From contig NW_024879282.1 in the NCBI RefSeq assembly GCF_018340385.1, positions 1,290,001 to 1,354,000 on the forward strand: DNA of 64,000 nucleotides, given 5' to 3'. The stretch is from Cyprinus carpio (taxonomy: Eukaryota > Chordata > Actinopteri > Cypriniformes > Cyprinidae). A program made the translations under genes and the position numbers. This document shows positions 39,101 to 50,368 of this stretch, piece by piece. The stretch's first letter is position 1; each line of letters starts with the position of its first letter. The notes under the pieces were generated by a model that saw only the letters and a program-made list of their open reading frames with translations, was not told the DNA's origin and did not search any database.

Positions 39101-41099
39101 CTGCAAAGTTATAGCTCTTTTTCTGAGTGGTTTTGAGGTGGCATGTTGTTCCAGGATAAATAGAGGATGGTTGATCCCAGGCAACATGTTTGTGGACTGT
39201 GGTGATGAAATCACGCTCCGGTCGCTCCTTCCACGCCGACACCTGCCAGTTGCCACCAAAATGCATATAAACTGGGCCTAAGGATCCGGTATGGGTAGAG
39301 GATAAAAGAGAAATATTTGTTGTGTTGGAGACAGATTTAACTCGCTTATTTTTTTTACACGCAGACAACACGTGACTGGGAAAGCATCATGAGACGGACA
39401 AAGAAAGTAGAAAGCCTGGGCTTGTATGCACTGGATTACTGTATTTGCTGGAACATTGTTATTGTTGTGTAATTTGTACAAAAGGTATCGGTTGTTTGGT
39501 CTGCTGATCAAAACTAGTGCTGGACTATTATGCTAAGAGCTTTTAAAAGTTTGCCCTCCATTTTTATGAGTCAGTGCCACAAGTCAACTATAAACGGATT
39601 TCAGGTTGGCGTTTCTTGGTATAGTGTTGTTTCCCTATGCATTATATGGGCTATGGTTAGTTTGATTTGGGTATGGGTCTCTGAGGAGAATATACATGAT
39701 GTTACTATGACGTTGATACATGAGACCGTCATTATTATTGGGATAGCAGCTGGGCCTTGGGATGGTTACGGGTGAGTGATGGTGATGCAATAAAATGACT
39801 TGTTAGAGTGATAAAAGGCGGTGGGTCAGGCGCATCAGGTAAACAACAAAGATGGGTGTATAGATAGATTTGTTAATAAGAGAATGTCTCAAATCAGAAG
39901 GACAAGAGCAAGCTCTGATTCCATGCACTAATGGAGAGAAGACAAGGAACAGTACGCAGGGCGTGGTATGAGGTTACAGAACACCTCATTACTTGAACAA
40001 CCAACCTAAGAATCTGATCCTCCTGTGAGACTAATACACGAGCCGTGGTACCACTGAATGCATGTCCGGCATTAATGAAATGGAAGATTAATCAGACGAA
40101 CCGTTGGCCCTCTGATTTGTTCAAGAGCTGCACCCTTATTAAGGAAGGTGGTTATGTCTTCCCCACAATGCAGTGGGGCTTAGGTCACAGAGACCTAAAA
40201 ACTGTAAAAAGGGGTTTATGAAAAATGTCACTTAACATGTGCCTAGTTTATAGATAAAAAGAAAGTCGTTGTCAATATCAAAAATAATTGAAATTATATT
40301 AGCTTGACATTTGATTACAAAAAAAAGGTCCCCATCTCATCGTCATGAACAAGTTCTAGGCAAACACAATAGAAAGGGAATTCCGAGATAATGGTTTATC
40401 TCTGAAGAGGTATCAGCAGTAATTCAACTAGTTGGCAGTCGGCTTAGAAACGTTGTTGGGGAACACTGGGTACTAATTACCAGGAAACCATTTTTTCTAA
40501 AGCACCCTACAGTGTCCTTCGGTGAACAGTAATGGAACAATTCCGGACCCATGAAAAACATAACATTTGCTAAGGTCGGCGTTCAACAGAAAAGAATGAC
40601 CTTGTGTGTGAACTTGAATAAAAAACCCAAAATGTATGAAGTATGTAGAAATAACGTTATTATAATGACCAGAATAAACAAGACAACCCCCTTCTTGACG
40701 GTTGTGTCATCATGTTCCCCTGCCACCGTGTTTTATGCGGATCAGATTTCACAAAGGGGTCAGGTCATCGGTTCACGCGGCCGCGGTGCCCGACTCATCG
40801 AGTAAACCCCCTTCTGCTGTTAGTGGCCCTTCCACTCTGTTCCCTTCCCTTTCAATGTGTGAGAGTGAAGGGGGAGAAGAGGGCCTGTGCACAGTCTCTG
40901 TGGAGCAGGCGCGGAAAAGTATGTCTAGACTCGGGCGTTGGTCGGTGTGGTGGGGGTGGGGTGGTGGTAGGGGACATGGAATGGGGAGGGTGGGGCCTGG
41001 CTAGAGCAGGAAGGTCCTAAGGGGTGGTTGGGGGAGCAGGGGGTCTGAGGTCGCAAGGGGACCAAGTACCGGGCTGGGAGGAGTTAAAGGCTTGGGATG
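36191..41099. other. intergenic region between nbea and dclk1
   Basis: No gene that I can support. It contains the inverted-repeat element at 37045-37691. From about 38.9 kb the sequence is irregular, with many homopolymer oddities. The 3'-most dclk1 coding sequence and its 3'UTR should lie in the right half on the - strand but are not cleanly readable. Confidence 0.5.
37045..37691. mobile_element. 647-bp MITE with long inverted ends
   Basis: The left end GACTTTTTGCGGCCTTGAAGG pairs with the right end CCTTG..CAAGGGCGCAAAAAAGTC. Inner arms also pair: GAACAACTGAATCCCTT on the left at about 37079, and AAGGGATTCAGTTGTTC on the right at about 37616. There are repeated CCTTC/GAAGG units throughout and no coding capacity. 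A target-site duplication is not clear. Confidence 0.75.
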
Positions 41100-41205
41100 T
41101 GGAGGGCGACGAGCGTTGAGCTGGGTGGGTCCCGGGAGCCGCGCTTCAGCTCCTGGGGGCATCCTCGGTCAGAGCAGTCGGCCTCTCCGTATCAAGAGCG
41201 GGGAT
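41100..41205 (-). CDS. dclk1: possible dclk1 C-terminal tail exon
   Basis: On the - strand, acceptor CTCCATCAG is followed by a stretch reading ALDTERP, comparable to TALDKERQ of the DCLK1 tail. Pro-rich sequence with QLN follows. It is noisy and the left limit is unknown. Confidence 0.35.
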
Positions 41206-44200
41206 CTGATGGAGGAATATAGAATGTTCGTCATTGGACAGTACAGGAGAGCAAAATAAAACTACTGCTAATAAAGTCACTCCCCTCCAAAAAAATACAT
41301 TTTGCCCTAGCTGGGCGGGAACGTATTCACGTAGAAAATTAAAAATTATTGTTTGAGAAACGTGTTTTTAAAAAAAGTTAAAGTAAAATTTATAAAAAAA
41401 AAGAAATAAAATACACTTCAGTGTCAAAAAGTTTGATGTCACAGATCAGGAAGATCCTTCGGAAATCATGCTACAGTAGGATGCTGATTTGGTCGATGCT
41501 TGAGATTTTTTTTATTATTATACTCAATGTGAAAAACAGTTGCCTTTGATAATTGTTTTTTTTTAAAACCATTATGCATTTTTTCAGTATTCATTTGCAT
41601 TCCTGGCTGAAGAAACAAGTATTTATTTCAAACAAATCAAATCTGTATACTGACCCCAAAACTTGTGGACTTGTAGTGTTACTTTTTACTAATAAATATA
41701 TTGTGTTTGTCTTTATGTAAAAATGACGTTTGTATAAAAAACAAAAAGCATGGGGACAAGCAGGAAGAGGATTCGGGGACTGCGGAGCATTTTATGTTGT
41801 CTGCACAAGGTGAAGCTCATCAGAGGAGCGGGTTTAGAAAGCAGGACAGTGACACAAGGCGAGCCCCACTGGAGGGACAAACGCACAAAAAATATTGCCA
41901 ATGCCATGATGCTGAAGAAATCCAGGCTCATTCTCTCCACGGACTGAAAACTTCCACACCCACAGGTGTCTGAGTATGCACCACAGCAGTCCTCGTGATC
42001 AGGAAATGAGCAGGTTCAGTGCCTACACTGGGTGTTTCAACAAGAACCGGGGAGGGCAAGGCTGCAGAGGACACATGATGCTACCTTAGTCCAAATACGA
42101 TGCTTCGGCTCGGGTTTTGATTAGAATACTCCAACCACCCTGATCTCTGGAGGGAAAAAGTCATGGTCGAAAGGCAGCTTAAGCCAAGTGAAAATCAGTG
42201 TGGAAGCTTCAGTGGACAGCGCCAGGAATAACATTAAGGATATACTCAAATCATCAGCTCGTAAATCCATTTAACTGTTAGTACAGAAAATCATTTCAAA
42301 GTATGATTGTAGTGTTGGAACTCTTTTGCCGCCCATAAAAGCTGGGCCACATCACAAATGGTGTATGGTACTCACCCACTGGGTCTTTAATGTTTATTGG
42401 TTAGCTGCCTTGATTGTTAAACTTCCGGCTTTGACAGTCCAGTGTGGGCTCTTACGTCTATCATCCGCCTCCCGGGGTGTTGTTGCGGGGCGGGCCCCGT
42501 CTGTTCCAGTGCCTTTTGATCTTTCCCGCCCCTGCCAGTGGTGCGCGTTTTCGCCCGGCCCATCTCCCATCGCTCCTTATCCATCTCTCTTGTCTTCGCC
42601 CCTCATTCCCTGGCCTCCCTTCTCCTTGTGGATCCTACACCGACGCCCCCTCAGCTCACTACGTATTAACTACCCAGCGACCCTCAACGTCGTCCGCTCT
42701 GCCCCCCCCCCCCCCCTGTCGACAAGTACGGCTATTAAGGTGTAGCAAAAGAAAGTCCTGACGGACACAGTCTATGTAATGGAAGGCGGGCGGAATACCA
42801 CCCGTGACCCAGGGATGTTCCCGCACTCTTGCCGCGCTGTGTATCTTGATCCACTTCCACCTGCCGCCCTAGACAATCTCCGCTCCTGAGGCGGGACCGA
42901 CGCGACCAGCGGGGTATTGGCAACCCCTAATTGACAATCAGACCTTGAATTGGTCAACACAATGCTTCCAGTAAACAAAAAGTTTAAAAATACCCACTGT
43001 ATAAAAATATTACTATTTTAAGATAATACTAATAATAATAATAATAAGAATAATATTATAATAAATCTGACTACTACTATGGAGTTTTTAAAACCAAAAA
43101 CTCATTATGATTTAAACTTCCTAAATTGTCTATAGTGATGCATTATGTTTAGTCAGGAACAATAATGCAGCCCTCACAAGAATTAGTAAATAATCCTATT
43201 TCGTATAATGTGATTTTGATTTTAAATCACACATATTAAATCATATTATATTTTATTTTAAAAAGCCCAAATTTATTTATTATCATACTATCTCAATATA
43301 AGACTTTACAAAAAACATATATCATTATTATCCTTTTTTTTTTCAAAATTCTCATATTGTTTTTTTTTTTTTTATGTATCCCACATAGTATCCACACCTA
43401 TTTCACAATACTTTGGCTGAGTCGATCCATTGTCCCAGTATGGAAGGTTAGGGAATCTAACAAACTGTCCAGCAGAATATGGTACAACAGAGCTCTTTGG
43501 AATAGCAGTTGCTCTGCACAACAAAGAGCTGAACTTCAATATTATAAACAGGGGGAAGCTAGTTTCCTTGTGTTCATTGATAGTACAAAATAGCAATGGG
43601 GGGGCGCCAGCTAACAGCTTAAAGCTGCACTCCATCAAAACCTAGAAGTTTTTAAGAATGAATTTCTTCAGTTTGACATATACACAATGAACTTACCCAC
43701 GAAAAAATGGAGGAAATCCACAGAGACGAATTATATGGTGATTGACCAGCGGCCAGAATATCTACCTTAAGGCCATACCACAGCAACAAAAGGTGTTTAG
43801 TATTAATAATAATAATAATAATAATAATATGTAGTTATAATAATAATTATATTTGTTTTTAAACATTCTAAATTGTCTATAGTGATGCATTATTTTCTAG
43901 TCAGGAAATAATGCATCACTATAGACAAATTATGAAATAATCATATTATTAGTATAATCGTGTTATTTTGATTTTAAAATCACACATATTAATCATATTA
44001 TTTTTATTTTAAAAAGCCCAAATATTATTTATTATCATACTATTTTGCTTTAAAAAAACATATTATCATATTTCTTTAAAAAAATTATCATATTGTTTTT
44101 TTTTTTTTTTATTATCCCACATATTTATTATTTAATCCACACATATTTCACTTACTTTGGCTGAGTCTGATACATTGTCCCAGTATGGAAGAGGGAATTC

Positions 44201-47200
44201 TAACTGTCCCAGCAGAATCTGGTCAAACAGAGCTTCTTGATCATCAGTGCTCCTGCAACAAAGAGTGCAACTTCAAATATATATCAACAGGGGGAGCTCG
44301 TTTCCTTGTGTTCATTGATAGTACCACAAATAGCCATGGGGTGGCGCAGTAACAGCTTACATAACCTTACAGCTTTGATTACATTACTCAAAGCTGCACT
44401 CCATACACACCTAGAATGTTTTTAAGAATGAATTTTCTTCATGTTTGACATATACAATGAACTTACCCACGAAATGGAGGAAATCCACAGAGAAGAATAT
44501 ATGTGATGACTCCAGCGGCCCAGATATCTACCTTAAGGCCATACCTAACAGCAAACAAAAGGGGTTTTAGTATGTTGGTTTATTAGATTTATCTTTAAAC
44601 TCTCATCATATGATCATAAACAATCACAACACCTATGTTAACATCACACGATCCATGACGAAGAAAAAAAAATTGAATTGCACATTCCATTTGTGCCAAA
44701 CATGTTAAATACAACGGTCTCGGCGATAATCTTGGTGTACTATGTGGTGTTTCCACAGACGTGTACAGAGGTCGTCTACGACGGTTGGCCAGCCAAAGTA
44801 GCCCAGCTTCAGGGATTTGCTTCCATCTTGATGCTCATCTTATTTACTGTGAACCGACGAGCCAAGAGCAACATTAGAACAAAAGAAACAACCATGTCTC
44901 TTCAAAGCAATCTGTGAAAATGACATATCTGGATCTCAATTCCCAAGGTGAACATGTGCAGATCAGTGTCAAAAATATGCACTGGCTTCAAATCAATGGA
45001 TATTGTGCATTTAATCTCTTTGAACCTAAAATCCATGATGCTAAAAAGGAACAGGATCCTAAGCTTGGAAGGCTTGTGTTGATGCGTTATATAATATGTA
45101 AAGTGATGTGTTTTGAAAAAGCCTCATTCTGCATTGCAAGGTGCATTTTACACGCATTGCTTCCCAGCCAGCGATTGCTTATCTTTGAGACGGGAGAGAG
45201 AGAGAGAGCAAGCGCTTATGTGAGCCAGTTTTTGGGCCCATGGTTCTTTCTAGCTCACTGAGTGTGTTGAGAAAACAGATGGTTTTATTCACTGTAAGCG
45301 GAGTCTCCTTTTCAATGTAAGGACTACAGCTTTTCCTAGACAAATTCCCCAGTTCATAAACAGGGTTTCATAAACAACATTTCTGTCCTGTCTCAGCAGA
45401 GAAGGGGGACATGATAGGGGCCATTGATTCATAAAGCAGCCATTGGTAGGAACAGTACAGTCTGTGAACTGGAAATGTGTGAGTCACATTCTCAGTTCTT
45501 CCGAGGCAGAAGTGAGTTATACAGTTTACACTCACTCAGTAGGGGCTGGTCTAGACTCAAGTCAAAGAGTTGCAGATTCATCATCTCTTTCTCCAAACCA
45601 TTTATATAGTCCCAGCCCACAAAGACCTATGAGTTCATCCGTCCTTTCCTCTGCATGTCACACAGGAACCCCACCGCCTGTGGAGGTGGGTGAACCAAAC
45701 AGTGCCACTGTAGGATGTGATAACTGTTGCGCTTGTACCTGTGACATGTGTTAGACATGTCAGGATGACTTTCTCAGAAGTACGTTTTTGAAAGGAAGGA
45801 AAGATGGAAAGAAGGATGGCGTGTTGATATCTTACCAAAAGGTTCTCTGGCTTGATGTCCCTGTGGACGATGTTAAGGCTGTGTAAGTACTTGATAGCAT
45901 TGGCCAGGTTGTACAGCATGCCGCTGGCATCCCGCTCAGTGTATCTGTTGGCAGAGGTGATGGCATCAAAAAGATCTCCTCCCTAAAAATAAGAATGAAG
46001 ATTCAAATTACAAAAAATAGGACAGATTCAAATAATAAAGATACGTACAAATAAAAAAAAGGTCTATTTAACAGAAGAAATATAATATCACCCTCCCCTC
46101 ACTGTTGAATTAAAAACATATATGCTTCAATACAGAAGGCTATATTTAAACAGTAGCATTCAATTTAGAAATATAATTATCACGACCTTAACTGTAGAAT
46201 TAAATACATTGATTCTTATAAAGCTACTAAAGTTGTTCAACCAAGAACACTAAGTGATTCTCTCCTTTGTTGTGTATTGCCTGTTTACAAAACAGCAAGA
46301 TATTGGCTGCCTGTCACTTTATGACCTAATGCATGGACCAGTTCTGACACTTATTCTGATTCTTGCCAAAGAAGGTCGGTATTTGCATTGTACACAAAAT
46401 TCATCACAAGTGTTCTTGAGATCAAGTTGTTTGTATAAAGCAGGCAGAAAGTTCATGGTGGCATGGTTTGCTGTTACATGGCCGAGAAATCCCTCAAAAG
46501 AGGTCGAGTAAGTGAAAACAGCAGCTTAAAATACACGATCATTACTCAACAGAGCCAGCAAAAACCGCACAGGGAAGCCATTACACGGAAGACACCAAGA
46601 GACTAAAATTCATCCAGATATCCAGCAAGACGTATAAAAACCAGCTGTGACATGGATTTTCAATTGAATCTTTTGTAGTCGAGCTGCATTTGTTTTCACC
46701 TCAGGTTCTTTGACCGGGTGGGCACTTAGGGGTGCATTAAACTGACAGTGTGCGTAAGCTGTAGTTACAACCCCTTTAACAGGCTCCATGACCAGGTTAG
46801 AGGTCCTGTAAGTGTACATATACATCAATCACGCCACACAAATGTTTGGGTGTTTTCACTATTCTGAGGATAGGCCAGCCTCATTCTGGATCATATGTCT
46901 CCTGTGCAAAGAGAAAACAGGATTCAGAATAAAAACTGTATTGTTAAGATGTTGTTATAAAAAAATAAGCATTTTATTGACAACAAGCCATAATGCATCC
47001 CATCTCACCTTTCCTCTGCATTTGCCCGCTTGTTGATGATCTTCAGACATTTAGCCATGCCAGTCGAGTGCTCCACGCACGTGTGGACCACCCGCAAAAG
47101 TTCCCATCTCCGATCATTGGCCACAATTTGTTTCACGATCTGCAAATGGATGTCGGGGACTGGTGGTTATGGCGTCTCCTCCAAGGGCTCGGCTGCAGAC

Positions 47201-49377
47201 GGTAAGGAAGTAAGGCGAAGAAAATTAAAGCAAAGACTGAGTGGGGCTCATTCAGAAATTATGTTTTTGATGACTGAAATCTGAAATCTCTGTAGGCAGT
47301 GGGAAAAAATTGGATTATCAACCAACATTCAGAATCTCTTGAATGCAGCACAAAAAAAAAAGACCTTTGTTTTACACTTCATAGGATTCTTTCATAGTGC
47401 TTTACAGGTCAGCTTACAGTGGTGTGCAGTGAAGTGGAAATGGATTGTATAACCACAAATTGAAGTTATACAATTTTTAAAATGAAGCAATTTGTTGGAT
47501 GAACCTCCACTGCAGACACTCTTGAGATTACAACATTCTTGTTCAGCAATTGAACACAACTATAAAGGTTTTTGATTACTTAAAGTGCCTTCTTCATTCA
47601 GTTAAGCAAACACCTCCCAGATCTGCATAAAATCAGGAGAGTCACAAGAGCCACTCTGTAAGAACGTGTTCTGGAATGCAATTATAAAGCATGGATTAGA
47701 CAAAGGTGCAAGTTACTTCCGTGTTGGTTTGGTATTAACTAAACCCTATTATTTATAGTATCTATATAAAAAATTCAGCTAGTCAGAATTCAGCAGGTAG
47801 AAAAGAGCTTTATTGCCAAGTATGTTGGAACCTACAAGGGATTTGTTTTGGTGACCGCAGGCTTCCAGTACACAGAGACACACAACAAAACAAAAAAACA
47901 AAAGATAAGAAAAAATAAAGATATTGTGGAATAACAAATTTTTTTTTTAAAACCCACACACCACACAACACACCTCTATATTAAATAATATATATAATAT
48001 ATATCTATTCTATATATATAAATCAAACATTGTTGTTCGGAAAGAAAATTGTTGATGTACTGGTGTTTGGCTATAGATAGGAATAGAACAGGAAAAGCTG
48101 GTTAATAAGATTGTGGGTGTATCAAAATAACTATAAGTGGTGTCTGCACATTTTATTGCAACAATGCGGGATGAAGGAGATTTAAACTGTTCATGCAACT
48201 AGATTGGTTGGGGGTTGAACACCCCCCGTTTTTTGCTGACTTGAAATGTCCCGGTGCTCGGGGAATCTCGTAGCACTGACAGAATGGCAAAAAGTTCCAA
48301 CCAAAATGGACTGACTTTGGCTTTGGATGTGAAGAGGAATGGATTTTTATGAAGCTACTGTTTTCATCAACTTCTGTGATTTATATCGGTCGTGAAAGGC
48401 CGTGAGTCTAGGGGAGGCACCAATAATCCTTTCAAGCAGTCTAAACACTTGTCCAGATGTTAACCTCTCTTCTCGGGCACATACAGCTATGTAGTCATTC
48501 CAGTCCTGTGATTTTTGGTTTCCTTGGACTGGGGAATGCATGGTGGAGCGTTTGTAAGGCAGGGGGGGACTTCACACCGCTCCAATGATCCTGTTGAAGA
48601 TCTGTGAAAAGATGTGGGCCCAGCACAGGTTATTTAGACAGGCTGGTGAAAACACCGGTTGGTGAAAACAACGTCCTGGTTGCCTTGGTGCTTTCCTTTA
48701 GTGTTCGTTTTGTTTCATGAAGAGTTGACACATAATCATCTTTCAACTGATTCCGAAGTGCAGGAGGGGAGGGGAGTTGATGGCGGTGTTAATGTTTGTT
48801 TGTGTGAGCTGGGTTAACGACGGGTGATTTTTTTAGGTTTCTTTGATTTTGTGGTGAGGACCGGGAGTTTTAAATCCTCAGAAAAACTCATATAAAGTTG
48901 TTGATTCATCTCTCAGTGTGGCGTTGTTTTTTCCCCACCCCCTTGTAGTTTGTAATTGAGATTGACCATTGTTTAAATGAACATGATAAGATGAAAAACA
49001 TAATATTATTCGATGAAACATTTGTAAACTCAAAAAAAAGGAAAATTATAAACGTTGCCTTCCCTTTTGCCATTAATAAATACAAATAAATAAAATAAAA
49101 TATAAATGACAAAATAGGACAGTAATAAATAAAAATAATTTTCAACCAAAATTTTATATGGAAAACTGAAGAATAAAAAAAGTCTGATTCTAAAATATTA
49201 ATATGTATTTTACCATATGAAATACACTGTTTAAACCAAGCCTGAAATGGTTTTAATGTGATTTGGCTTGATTTCTTAACACACTCACAGTCACTTCCTC
49301 CCTCATCCCATATGGCAGACGTTGGTTAGCGGTCATGAGGACAAGAGATGGGAACCCGATGTTCAATGGGATCCACC
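41100..49377 (-). CDS. dclk1: doublecortin-like kinase 1 (dclk1), kinase part, partial
   Basis: DCLK1 is a neuronal Ser/Thr kinase of the CaMK group; long forms also carry two microtubule-binding doublecortin domains, and a short form has the kinase only. On the - strand, from 5' to 3', I recognise a linker exon (49289-49377, weak), the P-loop exon (47009-47192), the HMIQNEV exon, the HRD exon, the DFG/activation-loop exon, the DIWAAG exon, the FDQIL exon, the HPWV exon (42802-42885) and a possible C-tail exon (41100-41205). Wording such as DQEALFDQIL and PYWDNVSDSAK fits DCLK1 better than DCLK2. Two exons (45836-45982 and 44156-44252) are intact; the others carry small indels. The doublecortin exons were not found and may lie right of the window. 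The nbea neighbour supports the identification. Confidence 0.85.
41415..41685. repeat. CACATGATCC-family repeat, very noisy copy
   Basis: GATGTCACAGATCAGGAAG..CCTTCGGAAATCATGC and ATGCTGATTTGGT..TGCTTGAG follow the family order with extra bases. It ends CTGACCCCAAAACTTGTGG. The indel pattern is like that of the neighbouring dclk1 exons. Confidence 0.55.
42365..42470 (-). CDS. very weak candidate for the next dclk1 exon
   Basis: On the - strand, CTGTCAAAGCCGGAAG resembles the code for LSVAGK, followed by A-rich sequence and GTGG|gtgagt. The order fits the HQLSVAGKIKKHF exon, but the match is short and noisy. Confidence 0.2.
42802..42885 (-). CDS. dclk1: dclk1 exon, end of kinase C-lobe, indel-bearing
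   Basis: Acceptor CCGCCTCAG, then bases alignable to ELISKLL, then QVEVDQ(R)YTA and EHPWV (the invariant C-lobe HPW). Several single-base slips break the frame. The donor is guessed at gtggta. Confidence 0.65.
43412..43515 (-). pseudogene. corrupted duplicate of the dclk1 FDQIL exon
   Basis: On the - strand it resembles 44156-44252 (TTGTC, CCAGTATGG and GGGAATCT survive), but indels destroy the frame and the donor reads gtattg. Confidence 0.75.
43697..43778 (-). pseudogene. corrupted duplicate of the dclk1 DIWAAG exon
   Basis: Matches 44467-44544 with an expanded A run (CGAAAAAATGG for CGAAATGG) and other insertions. The donor gtaagt is kept. Confidence 0.75.
43873..43928. repeat. perfect 23-bp inverted repeat with 10-nt loop
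   Basis: The left arm at 43873-43895 (TTGTCTATAGTGATGC..) is exactly complementary to the right arm at 43906-43928; the loop is TCTAGTCAGG. It lies in a dclk1 intron. In the corrupted copy the right arm is degraded. Confidence 0.85.
44156..44252 (-). CDS. dclk1: dclk1 exon FDQIL, intact
   Basis: Acceptor GTTGCAG, donor AAA|gtaagt, 97 nt. Reads (G)STDDQEALFDQILLGQLEFP, then LPYWDNVSDSAK. In phase with the DIWAAG exon upstream. Confidence 0.93.
44467..44544 (-). CDS. dclk1: dclk1 exon DIWAAG
   Basis: Acceptor CTGTTAG, donor GTGG|gtaagt. Reads YGLKVDIWAAGVITYILLCG, then FPPFR. This is the kinase F-helix region with the invariant DxWxxG motif. Confidence 0.93.
44715..44846 (-). CDS. dclk1: dclk1 exon with DFG and activation loop, indel-bearing
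   Basis: On the - strand the order is EHQDGSKSLKLG, a garbled DFGLA (GCTACTTTGGCTGGCC), then GPLYT(V)CG, PTY, and IIAET, with indels between. Acceptor TTCACAG. It carries the metal-binding DFG and APE motifs in the uncorrupted family. Confidence 0.82.
45836..45982 (-). CDS. dclk1: dclk1 exon with catalytic HRD loop, intact
   Basis: Acceptor TTTTTAG, donor TTTTG|gtaaga, exactly 49 codons. Reads GGDLFDAITSANRYTERDAS, then GMLYNLANAIKYLHSLNIV and HRDIKPENLL. HRDIKPEN is the kinase catalytic loop. Confidence 0.96.
46775..46901 (-). CDS. dclk1: dclk1 exon HMIQNEV, indel-bearing
   Basis: Acceptor TTGCACAG. GA(C)ATATGATCCAGAATGAGG reads (E)HMIQNE, then ILRIVK.HPNI and LVMEPVK, with slips. Contains the C-helix Glu of the kinase (QNEV). 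Confidence 0.85.
47009..47192 (-). CDS. dclk1: dclk1 exon with kinase P-loop, indel-bearing
   Basis: Acceptor TCTGCAG, donor AAAG|gtgaga. With slips it reads RYKIGRMIGDGNFAVV (Gly-rich loop), CVEHSTG, LKIINK (the ATP-binding Lys) and KCRGK. The 5' 60 nt should be the end of the linker, resembling TPYHQSPTSIADR. Confidence 0.85.
47193..49288 (-). other. presumed dclk1 intron
   Basis: No supported exon. Irregular sequence: 48190-48900 has unusual G- and T-rich runs, and the rest is AT-rich. Confidence 0.5.
49289..49377 (-). CDS. dclk1: possible dclk1 linker exon, strongly corrupted
   Basis: On the - strand, between CCTCACAG and gtgagt, the bases GGGTTCCCATCTCTTGTCCTC..CGTCTGCC..GGGATGAG align, with indels, to the code for GGSSTSLSSTKVCS..MDE of the DCLK1 Ser-rich linker. 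Confidence 0.45.
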
Positions 49378-50354
49378 CTGTGAGGAAGGAAAAGATAAAG
49401 AATTAAACCAGATAAACTAACTATCTTAGCATACAACCCCGGTACCAGTTGCCACTGCGGGTGTAACGCACAGTGTAACAAATACTAGACCTCCAAAAAA
49501 GCCTAACGACCCCCTACATCCCGCACTCTGAACTTCAAAAAAATACGATCAACTTGAGGAAGCAGATCGGCTTGGGTCCGATGTCCCGTGACTAATGCCT
49601 CTTCTTCCGCTGCTGGTATACTACAAGATGGCCCCGTTCTACTACTCCAACACCAGGAATTCCCGTTCCTGCCCCCCTACCCACGGTCGCACACATCGCG
49701 CTGCCCATCCGTCGGGACACAATCCCTTTCTTCTCATTTTAAACACAGCACCGTGTTAGGACAAAGACATGTTATCGGTGTTTCTTTCGCTGGTTGCCCA
49801 TCGCGCAGACAGTTTGAGCGAAAGTACTGGCTGTGCGTACAATTTAGGTGGGTTTTCGCTCCCGGTTGACGCCAGTCAGGGCTGCAGGGACGACCTTTCA
49901 TAGCGCCGCGCGGAGAGTAATGGAAAATGTCCTCCAGGAGCACTGCCGCCTCTCATCGCTACCTTGCTCGGCTGGGAGAATCTTCAAATGGATTCTGCTA
50001 TTGGACTGTTTTAAGCACACGCCATGCGTTGCCACCACCAAACGGCCCCTGGATGCACTCAGAGGGGCTGCGTAATGGCGAAGAACGACCGCGCACAAAT
50101 CTGCCGAGACGCGAACCAGTGGCTGGGTCATGGAGGGTCAGCACTCCTACACTCAACTGTCTGATAATGGCATTTGCGTGGACGCATACGAGACAGGTCA
50201 AGGTCCCTAGGCTTTTTAACGTGGTCATCAGAAAACCAGTTTTGACTCAAAGAGGGTGTGTGTGTGTGTGTGTGTTTCTGCATCGCACCAGCCCGTTTCT
50301 TTAGTTTTCATTCTTTAATCACAGTTTGTCCTGGGCGCTATCAAAAAACGTCTG

Positions 50355-50368
50355 TGTTACCATGGAAA
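50355..50368. promoter_or_regulatory. candidate RFX X-box
   Basis: GTTACCATGGAAAC matches the RFX X-box pattern with one deviation in the right half. Motif only. Confidence 0.35.

Larger units (their letters stand above)
43015..43790 (-). repeat. corrupted tandem copy of the 43.8-44.58 kb dclk1 block
   Basis: Follows the same order as 43800-44575: TCTATAGTGATGCATTA, then CCCAAAT..TATTATCATACTAT, then the FDQIL exon, TTTTAAGAATGAATTT, and the DIWAAG exon. Offset is about 745-770 nt. Dozens of small indels distinguish it from the right-hand copy. Confidence 0.8.

Noticed and set aside
38936..39371. Two ~100-codon frames on both strands
   Set aside because: No similarity to the dclk1 tail or any family I know; the area is of doubtful sequence quality.
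41701..41973. 90-codon + strand frame rich in charged residues
   Set aside because: No recognisable protein, overlapped by an equally long antisense frame, and within the noisy region.
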